Shown one piece after another: positions 28,187-37,437 of a DNA stretch of 64,000 nucleotides. The translations under genes and the position numbers were made by a program. The stretch spans positions 1-64,000 of the forward strand of contig CAYSCW010000015.1 in NCBI GenBank assembly GCA_964429795.1. Direction: 5' to 3'. The notes below the pieces were generated by a model. It made no database searches and was not told where the DNA came from. It saw only the letters and a list, made by a program, of their open reading frames with translations. Source of the stretch: CAYSCW01 sp964429795 (lineage in GTDB: Bacteria; Acidobacteriota; Aminicenantia; Aminicenantales; Aminicenantaceae). The stretch's first letter is position 1. The number at the start of each line of letters is the position of its first letter.

Positions 28187-28927
28187 TTATTTATAAAAGG
28201 AAGGTTTCAATCCGACACAACTCATCAGCATCTCTATCTCCCGAGCAGTGAGGTAACGCCACCTTCCTCTCTTGAGTTTTCCTAAAGACAATCCGTCAAA
28301 CCTCATCCGTCGCAATTCCCTCACTTGGTGACCAACGGCTTCGAACATCCGCCGCACTTCCCTCTTTCGTCCTTCGTGAATTTCAATGCGCAGGCAACTC
28401 CCCCTGGAAGAGACAGCGAGGAGCCTGATTTTGGCCGGAGCGGTCTTCTTTCCGTCCAGGATAATTCCTTTCTCTAACCTGGAGAGCTTTGAAGAATCAG
28501 GTTCTCCTTTAACCTTGACCTGATAGACCTTCTTTATCTGGAAGCGGGGATGAGTCAAGCGGAAGGCCAGTTCTCCATGGTTGGTCAAGATCAGAAGCCC
28601 TTCACTTTTATAGTCCAGCCTCCCTATCGGAAAAACACGGCTCTTCAGAGAGGGAAGCAGATCCTTGATAGTCGGTCTCCCCAGGGGATCTTTCAGCGAG
28701 ACAAGGTACCCAGGCGGCTTGTTCAGCATCAGATACAAATTGATTTCTTCTTTCTTGACTTTCTTTCCGTCCACCTCCACCCTGTCCTTCCCAGCGTCAA
28801 TCTTGTGGCCTAAGGTTAAAATCACCTCACCGTTTACAGCCACCCGCCCTTGGGTGATCAGCCTGTCGGCTTCCCTGCGTGAGGCAATCCCCGCTTGAGC
28901 CAGGAATTTGTTCAGTCTCACCATCAT
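28187..28927 (-). CDS. RluB/RsuA-family pseudouridine synthase
   Basis: A 246-residue protein with an N-terminal S4 RNA-binding domain (VRLNKFLAQAGIASRREADRLITQGRVAVNG) and the pseudouridine synthase core with catalytic Asp in GRLDYKSEGLLILTN. KVYQVKVKG and EGRKREVRRMFEAVGHQVREL follow. It modifies rRNA, most likely 23S (RluB-like) by overall resemblance. Tandem ATG codons start it two bases after the radical SAM gene, with GGAG about ten bases upstream. A longer reading overlapping that gene is unlikely. The C-terminus runs into the AT-rich stretch. Confidence 0.9.
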   Translation of the reverse strand: MMVRLNKFLAQAGIASRREADRLITQGRVAVNGEVILTLGHKIDAGKDRVEVDGKKVKKEEINLYLMLNKPPGYLVSLKDPLGRPTIKDLLPSLKSRVFPIGRLDYKSEGLLILTNHGELAFRLTHPRFQIKKVYQVKVKGEPDSSKLSRLEKGIILDGKKTAPAKIRLLAVSSRGSCLRIEIHEGRKREVRRMFEAVGHQVRELRRMRFDGLSLGKLKRGRWRYLTAREIEMLMSCVGLKPSFYK

Positions 28928-28929
28928 GG

Positions 28930-30036
28930 TCAGTATTCTCTCCCCAAAAGATGAATATTTCCGATTCTCACTCTTTTCAGACCCGCCTCTATGGCGACTT
29001 GCTTGCATTCTTGAGCGTGACGATGAGAGGTTCGGGGCAGATCATTAAAATAAAAATGTGGATAGAAACCAAGAAGGGCATAAGGAATTTCAGGGTTCAG
29101 CGCAGCTATAAATTGGGCTATCTTTGAAATCTCTTCTCTCTCCACATAACCGGGCACCAGGAGAGTGCTGGCCACAACCAGGGGAGGTTTTTTCCTCCTT
29201 TTAAACCAACTGGCAGCCAGCTCGAAGTTATCCTTGGTTTGATAGTTGGGCCGGCCACAAAGAGCTTTGTTCAGATTTGAATCATATGTCTTCAAGTCAA
29301 ATTTGACACAACCGCCGCTCTCGAGGGCCAGATCGAGGATCTCCTCCAAAAACCTGCGGTTCATGCTCCCGTTAGTTTCCCAACAGAATCTCAAAATCCT
29401 CCCTCGCTTTTCTGCCATAGCCAGGCGGGTGGTGCGGATAGAATGGGGAAGATGCGGGCTGGGATCTCCTCCAAAATAACAGACACAGGAAGTCTTCTCA
29501 TCCACGATTTGTGCCAGCTCGGAGGACGATCGCTGTCTCTCTCCCTCCCTGCCCTGTTTGTGGATCCAGTTCTGACAGAAAAGGCAATTCAAAGTGCAGC
29601 CATAATAGAAAACAGCCAGGTTCTTGTAACCGTACTCCGGTCCTTTACAGAAAGCGTAATCAGGGAATCCGGAACCGGTTCCTCCAGCACAAACCCAAGC
29701 GGCAACACAATTGGTGGGCAAGGGGTCATAATACCAGGAATAGCGGCCTTCCCTGGGAGAAGGAGAGAGCTTCTTTCCGTCTCGGTTTTCCCTCACTCCA
29801 CAGTATCCGATTGAACCCTCCTCGATGAGACATCGGTTGAAACAATAGCCGCAGGAAATTCCTCCTTCATCCTCAGGAGGCTCAGGGGGAAGGCCAAAGC
29901 CCTCTCTTGAAATCCTGTGAATCCTTTGGATATGAGACTTTAGGGAATCAAAATCCTCAAGAATACAGGTTCGGCACAAAGACAGGCTCTCAGATATGAG
30001 GCGGCTATCTGTGCCGCAGCGGATGCACTTGGCCAT
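28930..30036 (-). CDS. Radical SAM protein, AmrS/PflA-like, with N-terminal zinc ribbon
   Basis: A 368-residue radical SAM enzyme with the cluster motif YGCTLNCLFCQNW near residue 150 (CxxxCxxC) and SAM-fold segments CVCYFGGDPSP and FCWETNGSMN. A zinc-ribbon-like N-terminus carries paired CxxC (CIRCG, CRTC), and a second Cys cluster reads CGYCFNRCLIEEGSIGYCG. It resembles AmmeMemoRadiSam-system AmrS and pyruvate-formate-lyase activases, but neither MEMO, AMMECR1 nor a glycyl radical enzyme is present here. The substrate is unknown. It is coupled to the pseudouridine synthase. Confidence 0.8.
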   Translation of the reverse strand: MAKCIRCGTDSRLISESLSLCRTCILEDFDSLKSHIQRIHRISREGFGLPPEPPEDEGGISCGYCFNRCLIEEGSIGYCGVRENRDGKKLSPSPREGRYSWYYDPLPTNCVAAWVCAGGTGSGFPDYAFCKGPEYGYKNLAVFYYGCTLNCLFCQNWIHKQGREGERQRSSSELAQIVDEKTSCVCYFGGDPSPHLPHSIRTTRLAMAEKRGRILRFCWETNGSMNRRFLEEILDLALESGGCVKFDLKTYDSNLNKALCGRPNYQTKDNFELAASWFKRRKKPPLVVASTLLVPGYVEREEISKIAQFIAALNPEIPYALLGFYPHFYFNDLPRTSHRHAQECKQVAIEAGLKRVRIGNIHLLGREY

Positions 30037-30050
30037 GATGAAGAGACTTG

Positions 30051-30611
30051 TTAAAAGTAGAAGCTCAACCCCCCCACGAACGTGAAATCTCCGATTTTGA
30101 ACTCTTCTTCATCGATGTCCAGTTTGACACGATGATACTTGCCTTCAGCCACGAGCGACACTCTTCCCAGATTCACCTCCACGCCTAAGCCGACGTTGTA
30201 TCCACCGCTCTTGTCTTCGTCGATGCCATGGACATCGGCTGAGTAGTAGCCAAAGCCGGCTGTGATATAAGGATCGAGTAAAACCAGAGGGAAAAAATAC
30301 TTGAAGTTCAGCCCAATAAAGTTGTAATCGATCTGGCGCTCTCCCCAATCGAGACTCAAAATATCGGCAGGATTCAGGTTGTGTGCCGCCTGAAAGTAGC
30401 TTGCCTCTACTCCGATCATTAAAACTCTAATCCCAGCACGCAATCCGTAGACAAAGGTGGCGTCTGTGTTGAATTCCACATCCTTAAGACTGGGCTTCTG
30501 GGCGGAATATCCCCCCTGAATTCCCAAGTAAAATCCGGTCTCGGCAAATCCTTCAGAAGCAAAGAAAAGACAAAAAAGAAAGGTTAAAGCCAGGATTATT
30601 TTTTTTCTCAT
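30051..30611 (-). CDS. Small outer-membrane beta-barrel protein (OmpA/OmpX-like)
   Basis: The 186-residue precursor has a signal peptide (KKIILALTFLFCLFFASEGFAE). Alternating amphipathic strands such as GFYLGIQGGYS, FVYGLRAGIRVLMIGVEASYF, YITAGFGYYSA and YNVGLGVEVNLGRVSLVAEGKY follow, and the chain ends FVGGLSFYF with a terminal Phe. This fits an eight-stranded outer-membrane barrel. Function unknown. I chose the ATG that begins the signal peptide, with GGAG eight bases upstream. The frame is open much further upstream but into non-signal sequence. Confidence 0.8.
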   Translation of the reverse strand: MRKKIILALTFLFCLFFASEGFAETGFYLGIQGGYSAQKPSLKDVEFNTDATFVYGLRAGIRVLMIGVEASYFQAAHNLNPADILSLDWGERQIDYNFIGLNFKYFFPLVLLDPYITAGFGYYSADVHGIDEDKSGGYNVGLGVEVNLGRVSLVAEGKYHRVKLDIDEEEFKIGDFTFVGGLSFYF

Positions 30612-30663
30612 TTTTTTCACTCCGTTCATGTGATACATTCTCCTTACTATATACCCTCCTGTA

Positions 30664-31260
30664 TTATACTCGAGGTTTGGCCAATATCTCCATGATTTTG
30701 AGATCAAAAAAATTCTGTGCATTGGCCGCACGCAGCAAAATAGCTGTATCCGCCCCTCGACCAGTTCCTCCGATGGATATACAAGGTTCTGCAGTAGGGA
30801 TGAATCCGGCATCAGCAGCCATGATGGCGATTTCCACTGCCACCTTAGTCCCCTCACCGAAGAGCCTCAGGGTATAAGCGATTATTTCGTCAAGCTCATA
30901 AGTTCCCAGTTTTCGCCTCACCGCCCGGTTAGCTCCTCCAAAAGCATGCTGACAGGTAAGGAGCTTGGCCCCTGCTTCTTCAATTTTCTGTCGGTACTCA
31001 GGAAGAAGTTCCTGGAAGTTAGGTTTGACAAAACCCGTGGAATGAGTGACCACCACCAGATTCTTTGAAGTCAAGAGCTGCGAAGCCATGGCTCCTGTTC
31101 TTCCTGTTGTTGTAGCCACCACGATGTTTTGAATATCGAGCTCATCTGCCCTCCTGGCGACACTTTTCAGAGTCTGATCAGTGTTCTTGGGACCCGGCCT
31201 GCGGAAATAAAAGCAGGGCACACGCTCTCCCAAAGAATTTTGCATTTTTTCGTCAGACAT
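30664..31260 (-). CDS. Stand-alone pyruvate kinase C-terminal (PK_C) domain protein
   Basis: A 198-residue protein matching only the alpha/beta allosteric domain of pyruvate kinase (NIVVATTTGRTGAMASQLLTSKNLVVVTHSTGF and a C-terminal GGTGRGADTAILLRAAN). There is no catalytic barrel. In full pyruvate kinases this domain binds effectors. Stand-alone versions occur in archaea and some bacteria, and their role is not known to me. It faces the MacB-type permeases divergently. Confidence 0.75.
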   Translation of the reverse strand: MSDEKMQNSLGERVPCFYFRRPGPKNTDQTLKSVARRADELDIQNIVVATTTGRTGAMASQLLTSKNLVVVTHSTGFVKPNFQELLPEYRQKIEEAGAKLLTCQHAFGGANRAVRRKLGTYELDEIIAYTLRLFGEGTKVAVEIAIMAADAGFIPTAEPCISIGGTGRGADTAILLRAANAQNFFDLKIMEILAKPRV

Positions 31261-31481
31261 AGATGATTCTCCTTTTTCTACCTTATACTTATTTATCGCA
31301 GATTCCTGCTATGGGTACTTTGACCAAGGCTTCATTTTCCTGATGCTGGAGACCGGAAACTTCTCTGAGATGTAGTCGGCTATTTCCAAGCACCAAAGCT
31401 TTCATTTTTTTGTCATTTTGTTTTCCTGACGCCTTCTTGTCAAGCCCGAGTCTATTTCAAAACCTTTCCTTCATCTTCCCG

Positions 31482-31487
31482 TATAAT
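31482..31487 (+). promoter_or_regulatory. Possible -10 element for the MacB-type permease pair
   Basis: TATAAT lies 39 bases before the first permease ATG in the divergent 266-base spacer. No good -35 box is at the right distance (TTGTCA is about 39 bases upstream, too far), so support is weak. Confidence 0.3.
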
Positions 31488-31526
31488 ATATAATGTAAAG
31501 GCTCTAGAACATAGGGCTACCTGAAA

Positions 31527-32762
31527 ATGGCAAAAGTGAACGCCTTCGAATCTGTCTCCATGGCCATGGGCTCTCTGTGGACCAACAAGCTGCGCACCTT
31601 CCTGACCCTGCTGGGCATCATCATCGGCGTTTTGACCATCATTGCCGTTGTCTCCATCATCCAGGGCCTCAACAATTATGTGTATTCAAAGATGGCATTC
31701 TACGGGGCTAACGATTTTTCTGTGGCCAAATTCTCCATGGCTATCAGAAGTCTGAAAGAGTTCCGCGAACAGATGAAGCGGAAGGATTTTACTCTGGACG
31801 ATATGAGAATTGTCCGAGACCAATGCCAATCCTGTGAGCTGGTAGGAGCCACCACCACCACAAGCCGGACGGTAAAGTTCGGAAGTCAATACCTCAAGGA
31901 TGTCACTATTCGAGGAGTCACTCACTTAGAGCACATGATCGGCTCTGTTGAGGAGCTGGAGAGAGGACGACACATTTTGAAAGAGGAAGAGGACCGATCC
32001 CGATACGTTTGCATTATCGGAGCTGACGTGGTGGAGAAGCTTTTTCCCTACCTGGATCCTCTGGGAAAGCGGATCAAGGTTGGCAACGCCAATTTTCTGG
32101 TGATCGGGATCGGCAAGAAGAAAGGGAAGCTTCTGGGAATGAGCCAGGACGACTATGTCCGCATTCCCATCACCACTTTTCAAAAGATTTACGGCTCCCG
32201 CCGAACTATCCAGATCACCGTCCATACTGCCTCTCAAGAACAGATGCAAAATGCCCAGGAAGAAGTAAGGACCATCCTTCGCTCCCGGCGTCATCTTTCC
32301 TTCGGCGAACCGGATGATTTTTCCTTTCGCAGCTCCGAGACCTTTATCCAGTTTTACAAATCCGCCACCACCAGCATCTACTTTGCCATGATCGCCATTT
32401 CCTCCATTGCTCTTCTCGTAGGAGGGATTGTGGTCATGAACATCATGCTGGTCTCGGTGACAGAAAGAACCAAAGAAATCGGAATCCGGATGGCTGTGGG
32501 TGCTCGAAGAATGGATATCCTGTTCCAGTTTCTTATCGAATCAGCCACCATCTCTGCAACAGGAGGGATGATCGGCATTCTTCTGGGGTTTATCATCGCC
32601 AGGATCGTGACTGCCGCAACCTCTCTGCCTTCAGCCATCGATCCTGCATCCATTATCATCGCCATCCTGGTTTCCACCTCGGTCGGCCTTTTCTTCGGCC
32701 TCTATCCTGCCGGCAAGGCCTCAAAGCTTGATCCCATTGAATCTTTAAGAGCGGAACAATGA
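31527..32762 (+). CDS. MacB/FtsX-type ABC transporter permease, first of a pair
   Basis: A 411-residue membrane protein with an N-terminal helix (TFLTLLGIIIGVLTIIAVVSII) and a MacB_PCD periplasmic domain of about 220 residues. Three C-terminal FtsX helices carry the VSVTERTKEIGIRMAVGARRMDILFQFLIES motif. It overlaps the second permease by four bases (ATGA). MacB-type systems export peptides, lipoproteins or lipids, or work as mechanotransmitters. No ATPase or HlyD-like adaptor is adjacent, so the ATPase must be encoded elsewhere. The Shine-Dalgarno sequence is weak. Confidence 0.88.
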   Translation: MAKVNAFESVSMAMGSLWTNKLRTFLTLLGIIIGVLTIIAVVSIIQGLNNYVYSKMAFYGANDFSVAKFSMAIRSLKEFREQMKRKDFTLDDMRIVRDQCQSCELVGATTTTSRTVKFGSQYLKDVTIRGVTHLEHMIGSVEELERGRHILKEEEDRSRYVCIIGADVVEKLFPYLDPLGKRIKVGNANFLVIGIGKKKGKLLGMSQDDYVRIPITTFQKIYGSRRTIQITVHTASQEQMQNAQEEVRTILRSRRHLSFGEPDDFSFRSSETFIQFYKSATTSIYFAMIAISSIALLVGGIVVMNIMLVSVTERTKEIGIRMAVGARRMDILFQFLIESATISATGGMIGILLGFIIARIVTAATSLPSAIDPASIIIAILVSTSVGLFFGLYPAGKASKLDPIESLRAEQ

Positions 32763-34006
32763 GATTGGGAATTTTAAGAGAAATCGTCACCATGGCTCTG
32801 GACTCTATAAAAACTCACAAGCTCCGTTCTTTCTTGACTCTCCTGGGCATCGTGATCGGGGTGATGACCGTCATCGGCATGGTTTCCATCATTCAAGGCC
32901 TCAACCGCTCTTTCCTCAGTGAGCTCGAATCCATAGGCTCAGATCTGATCTTGGTTTCCAAATACGAACCAGGAATCCAGATCGGCCGTCTCTCTGAGGA
33001 AGAAAGGAAGAGAAAAGACTTGACATTTGAAGATGCAGTAGCCATCGAGAAGGAAAGCTCTTCGATCAGAGCAGTGGCTGTCGATCTCACGGTCGATGTC
33101 TATGAGAGCATCACCATCAAATACCAAAACATCAAAACCCTAGATGCCTTTGTCATCGGAATGAACGAGAAATTCCCCCAGGTTCTCTCCGTCTATCTTC
33201 CTGAAAAAGGAAGATTTATCACAGAATCAGATGTGCTCCATAGCACCAGAGTCTGTGTCCTTGGATCAGAATTGGCGGAAACACTCTTTCCACACACCCA
33301 GCCTCTCGGAAAAGAAATCAGAATCGGGCCAGAAAAGTTCACCGTTGTCGGCGTGCTGAAGAGGAGAGGGAGCATATTCGGACAGAGCCAGGACAATTTC
33401 GCCGGAATCCCCATCACCACCCTGATGAAGTATTTCCCCTATAACCTGGAGAATTTAGATATTACTGCTGCCCCCAAAAAACACGGTTATCTCCCTGAGG
33501 CCATGGAAGAGATCATCAACATCTTGCGCAAGAGGCGTAAAGTCGGATTCGGGAAGCCTAACGATTTTGCTGTTTTTACCCAGGAGACAATAATCGGTCT
33601 TTACAATCAACTCACAGGAGCTGCTTACTTGGTGATGATTGTCATCTCCTCCATCGGCCTGCTGGTTGGCGGAATCGGCGTGATGAACATCATGCTGGTC
33701 TCGGTGAAAGAAAGGACAAGAGAAATCGGTATCCGCAAGGCCATCGGGGCCCGCTACGGAGATATTCTCAAACAGTTTCTGATTGAGGCGGTCTTCTTGA
33801 CAGGAGTAGGCGGCGTCCTGGGCATCTTGATCGGTTTCGGCATCGCTTTCCTGGTCAGAGCGGCGACACCGCTTCCCGCCTCGGTGACCCCCTGGTCTGT
33901 GATTCTGGGATTGTTCGTTTCTATTTCGGTGGGACTTTTCTTCGGAATCTTTCCTGCCCGGAAAGCCGCCAAACTGGAGCCCATCGCCTCCCTCAGATAC
34001 GAATGA
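32759..34006 (+). CDS. MacB/FtsX-type ABC transporter permease, second of a pair
   Basis: A 415-residue paralogue of the preceding permease with the same layout: FLTLLGIVIGVMTVIGMVSIIQGL, a periplasmic domain, and VSVKERTREIGIRKAIGARYGDILKQFLIEA at the FtsX coupling region. The pair probably forms a heterodimer, since both copies keep all helices but diverge in the periplasmic domain. Translation is coupled through the ATGA overlap. Confidence 0.88.
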   Translation: MRLGILREIVTMALDSIKTHKLRSFLTLLGIVIGVMTVIGMVSIIQGLNRSFLSELESIGSDLILVSKYEPGIQIGRLSEEERKRKDLTFEDAVAIEKESSSIRAVAVDLTVDVYESITIKYQNIKTLDAFVIGMNEKFPQVLSVYLPEKGRFITESDVLHSTRVCVLGSELAETLFPHTQPLGKEIRIGPEKFTVVGVLKRRGSIFGQSQDNFAGIPITTLMKYFPYNLENLDITAAPKKHGYLPEAMEEIINILRKRRKVGFGKPNDFAVFTQETIIGLYNQLTGAAYLVMIVISSIGLLVGGIGVMNIMLVSVKERTREIGIRKAIGARYGDILKQFLIEAVFLTGVGGVLGILIGFGIAFLVRAATPLPASVTPWSVILGLFVSISVGLFFGIFPARKAAKLEPIASLRYE

Positions 34007-34114
34007 GAATCAGGGTCAGACCTTCATAACTTTCATAATTTTGGCTCGTCTCAAAAAATGATCAGGCGAAGATGCAAATATTATCAGTTTCCAACTTAAA
34101 ATACTCTATTTGTT

Positions 34115-35311
34115 TTACCCCACTCTTTTTTTGACGAATTCATAAGCTTTATCTAAAGCGTGATGAAGAGTATTGGCCTTCTCTCCTGCAACTTCCACCA
34201 AGGAGGGGCGGCCTCCTCCCTTTCCTTTTATGATAGATGAAAGCTCGGGAATGAGCTCTCTCAAATCGATGTCAACCGCATCCGATCGGGCAAGGACCAG
34301 ATGCACACCTCTCTCATCCTTCACCCCATAGAGAATGACACATTCTCCGGCCTTGATGATATTCAAAGCCAGGTGTTTTATCTCCTCCCGGCTTCGCTCC
34401 GTGTATATATTCTTAATGATCTTTCCCCCGGCTTTGTGGATGATTTCCCTGGCCTCATACTGCAGTAACTTCTCTCCAAGCTTTCTGTTTTTCCTCTTTT
34501 CTGACTTCAAATCTGCAAAAAGCTTTTCCACAGAATCAAGAACATCACTTTCATGAGCCGTCAATCGATTGGAGAGTTCGCGGAGGCTCCTGTTTTTCCA
34601 GATGTAATCATCCAAGGCTCTCCGGCCGCAGATAAATTCAAAGCGGATATTGTCTCTTATCCTTTCCCACCTTAAAATTTTAATCAGCCCCACCTCTCCT
34701 GTTCTTTTTGGGTGGGTGCCTCCGCAGGCAGAATAGTCATAATCCGCGACTTCAACGATCCGCAGCCGCCCCGTCTTCTGGGGAGGCCTTCGGAGAGGAA
34801 TCCTCTCAACCTCACTCTCATCGATAAAGTAAGACTTAATCTCCCTGTCTTCGAACACTCTGGCGTTGGCTCTTTTCTCGACTCTCTCCACATCTTCTTC
34901 TCTAACCTCTCGCAGATCTATCTCTACAGTGGAGGCCTCATCTCCCAGGTGGAAAGAGCGGGTCGCTGCCTGGAACAACTCGTAGAAACTCTGGGAAAGA
35001 ATGTGCTGACCGGCATGCTGCTGCATGTGGTCAAAACGGCGCTCCCAATCTATTTTTCCCACCACCATATCAGATGACACCTCTTTTTTGATGAGATGAA
35101 GGATATGGTCGTCCTCTTCAACAACATGAACAACTTCTACCCCGTTTATGGTTCCTCTGTCAGCCGGCTGGCCTCCTGATTCGGGATAGAAGCAAGTCTG
35201 ATCGAGAATCAAAGCCGGCGCATCTTCATATTTCAGCCTCTCCACTACCTCCGCCTCAAACTCTGTGCGGTATGGATTCTCAAAATAGAGCCGCTTTGTT
35301 CCCTCTCTCAT
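34115..35311 (-). CDS. AlaX-type alanyl-tRNA editing protein (long form)
   Basis: A free-standing relative of the AlaRS editing half that hydrolyses mischarged Ser- or Gly-tRNA-Ala. The 398 residues hold an N-terminal beta-barrel (FYPESGGQPADRG) and the zinc site HMQQHAGQH near residue 95 with CGGTH near 192. A coiled-coil segment near 240-290 and a DHHA1-like C-terminus (GGRPSLVEVAGE) follow. The catalytic aminoacylation domain is absent, and the length matches AlaX-L forms. It is transcribed alone, about 150 bases downstream of rnhC. Confidence 0.85.
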   Translation of the reverse strand: MREGTKRLYFENPYRTEFEAEVVERLKYEDAPALILDQTCFYPESGGQPADRGTINGVEVVHVVEEDDHILHLIKKEVSSDMVVGKIDWERRFDHMQQHAGQHILSQSFYELFQAATRSFHLGDEASTVEIDLREVREEDVERVEKRANARVFEDREIKSYFIDESEVERIPLRRPPQKTGRLRIVEVADYDYSACGGTHPKRTGEVGLIKILRWERIRDNIRFEFICGRRALDDYIWKNRSLRELSNRLTAHESDVLDSVEKLFADLKSEKRKNRKLGEKLLQYEAREIIHKAGGKIIKNIYTERSREEIKHLALNIIKAGECVILYGVKDERGVHLVLARSDAVDIDLRELIPELSSIIKGKGGGRPSLVEVAGEKANTLHHALDKAYEFVKKRVG

Positions 35312-35458
35312 CGCGTTCTCCTTTCCTTTTTTATTCTCTGCTTATTCTATCCTAACAGATAAAAAAGTGAATATGAATATAGTGCAAGCAATAAATGAGA
35401 TTTAACCTGCATTATTCATCCGGGATTTCTCGATGTCCTCTGACTTATGTCAGGGAGG

Positions 35459-36124
35459 TCATTTCAGAACAGCCAATACACGCTGGGTGAGTTTGAAGTG
35501 GCGTTTTGCCGTTTTATCGAGGACTTTTTCTCCGTGCTGGCGGACCAGCATCACAGCCGCCTCTTCAGCAAGAGGAGAAGATCCTTTGGGAAGATCCACT
35601 CCTACATCCTGGGAAAGAAAATAGAGCCGCCGTAAGAATTCAGCCCTGGCAAGAATCGATGCCGAGGCCACGGCTATATCCTCTTCCGCCTTGGGCCTCT
35701 GGATGAGCTCGATATTCTTTCCCTTCTTCATCAAGGCATTAAGCACATAAAGCTTGTCTCCAAACTGGTCGGTGACGGCCTGGACGCAGTGGACCTCCTC
35801 CAGGATATTCTCGATGGCCCGCGAATGAGCCCAGGCTAGGATTCTGTTTAAGTTTCGCAGCTTGCCATAAAGTTCATTGTATTTTTCAGGACCAATGACC
35901 ACCACCGAATGCTTGTAGCCTTCCCTGATCAGCCCGGCGAATTCACGAACCCGGTTGTCAGATAATTTTTTGCTGTCTTTAACTCCCAGCTCTCTGAGGA
36001 CTACCTCCTGATCTTCCGGGACGAAAACCCCGGCTACAACCAGAGGACCAAAATAGTCACCTTTTCCCGATTCATCTGTGCCGATATGGCCCTTCTCCGG
36101 GAGAAAGAGGTCTGACTGTTTCAT
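35459..36124 (-). CDS. rnhC: Ribonuclease HIII-like protein
   Basis: A 221-residue RNase H2-fold protein. The IGTDESGKGDYFGPLVVAG motif has the GKG form typical of RNase HIII (HII normally has DEAGRG). Further acidic residues lie in VKDSKKLSD, VTDQFGD and KAEEDIAVASASILAR. RNase HIII of Bacillus carries an extra N-terminal TBP-like domain that is missing here, so this is a core-only version. It removes RNA from RNA/DNA hybrids. It starts seven bases after the CoA-transferase gene, a surprising place for a nucleic-acid enzyme at the end of a redox operon. Confidence 0.82.
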   Translation of the reverse strand: MKQSDLFLPEKGHIGTDESGKGDYFGPLVVAGVFVPEDQEVVLRELGVKDSKKLSDNRVREFAGLIREGYKHSVVVIGPEKYNELYGKLRNLNRILAWAHSRAIENILEEVHCVQAVTDQFGDKLYVLNALMKKGKNIELIQRPKAEEDIAVASASILARAEFLRRLYFLSQDVGVDLPKGSSPLAEEAAVMLVRQHGEKVLDKTAKRHFKLTQRVLAVLK

Positions 36125-36131
36125 CTTTCCG

Positions 36132-37430
36132 CTATTGCAGGAGATGGCGGGATTTGGCTTCCTTGATCAAATCATCTCTAAAATCATGGTGGGCGATGTC
36201 GATCAGAGCCTTTGTCCGCTCCTGCAGATTTTTGCCATGAAGGTAAGCCACCCCATATTCTGTGACCACATACTTGACATCCGCACGGGTAGTAACCACA
36301 CCTGCTCCTTTTTTCAAGAAGGGAACGATTCGCGACATCTCTCCTCTCTTGGCTGTGGAAGGAAGGGCGATGATGGGTTTTCCTCCCTTGGAGTGAGCCG
36401 CACCCCGGATGAAATCCACCTGTCCACCAAAACCGCTGTAGATATAAGTTCCGATGGAGTCGGAACAGACCTGACCGGTGATATCCACCTCGATGGCGGA
36501 GTTGATAGCCACCATGTTGTCATTGCGAGAGACATTGAAAGGATGATTGGTATAATCTGTGGGATGGGCTTCAAAAATGGGATTATTGTCGGCAAATTCG
36601 TAAAGTTTATCCGAGCCCAGCATAAAGGTTAAAATCACCTTATAAGGGTGGAAGGTCTTCTTGGCTCCGGTGATCATCCCTGACTCTATAGCCTCCATCA
36701 CTCCATCGGAGACCATCTCAGTATGAATGCCCAGATCCTTTCGTCCCTTCAATGCTGAAAGAACAGCATCCGGAATCCCCCCGATACCCAACTGCAGGGT
36801 AGAGCCGTCCTCGATCAATTTGGCGATGAAATGTCCGATCTTCCTTTCCATTTCAGTGAAGGGTTTTTTCTGAAGCTGGGGCAAATCTTCAGAGATCTCC
36901 ACGATCTTATGCACCCGGGAAATATGGATGAAAGAATCTCCCAGCACACGCGGCATTTTCTCGTTCACTTGAGCCACAACCACCTTGGCTGTTTCCGTAG
37001 CTGCTTTGGAGGCCAGCACCTCCACTCCAAAACTCATGAACCCATGCTCATCAGGAGGAGAAAGGTGTAAAAGCGCCACATCTAAGGGCATCTGATCCGA
37101 GTAGAAAAGATCTGGAATTTGATGAAGGAAGATAGGAACATAGTCTGCCCTTCCTTCGTTAATGGCTTCTCTGTCTGCCGGGCCGACAAAAAGAGAGTTA
37201 TGGCGAAAATGGCCCTCCATCTCAGGCCTGGAGAGGGGGTCTTCTCCCATAAGAAGGACATGGACGAGTTCCACGTCTTTGAGCTCATCCTTCCTTGAAG
37301 CCAGAGCCTTCATCAAAACATAAGGCGTCGCCGCATTCCCGCTGATGTAGACGCGATTTTTACTTTTGATGGCAGCGACAGCTTCTTCGGCAGTTGCCAG
37401 CTTTTTCTTGTAATCGTCTATCCAACTCAT
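36132..37430 (-). CDS. Acetyl-CoA hydrolase/CoA-transferase (Cat1/AbfT-like)
   Basis: A 432-residue family-I CoA-transferase related to 4-hydroxybutyrate and acetate CoA-transferases. It has AVLLHLSPPDEHG-like (ALLHLSPPDEHGFMSFG), LQLGIGGIPDAVLSAL, the catalytic-Glu segment GIHTEMVSDGV, GFGGQVDFIRGA and VVTEYGVAYLHGK. It would exchange CoA between acetate and another acyl group, sparing ATP in fermentation. It follows nfnB by 48 bases. Its Shine-Dalgarno sequence lies in a palindrome (see the regulatory entry). The exact acyl substrate cannot be read from sequence alone. Confidence 0.87.
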   Translation of the reverse strand: MSWIDDYKKKLATAEEAVAAIKSKNRVYISGNAATPYVLMKALASRKDELKDVELVHVLLMGEDPLSRPEMEGHFRHNSLFVGPADREAINEGRADYVPIFLHQIPDLFYSDQMPLDVALLHLSPPDEHGFMSFGVEVLASKAATETAKVVVAQVNEKMPRVLGDSFIHISRVHKIVEISEDLPQLQKKPFTEMERKIGHFIAKLIEDGSTLQLGIGGIPDAVLSALKGRKDLGIHTEMVSDGVMEAIESGMITGAKKTFHPYKVILTFMLGSDKLYEFADNNPIFEAHPTDYTNHPFNVSRNDNMVAINSAIEVDITGQVCSDSIGTYIYSGFGGQVDFIRGAAHSKGGKPIIALPSTAKRGEMSRIVPFLKKGAGVVTTRADVKYVVTEYGVAYLHGKNLQERTKALIDIAHHDFRDDLIKEAKSRHLLQ

Positions 37431-37437
37431 TTTGATC

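Noticed and set aside
34007..34114. Possible REP-like motif (AGGGTCAGACCT) after the permease pair
   Set aside because: The 12-base motif has no matching arm nearby and occurs once, so it does not form a supported repeat or terminator.
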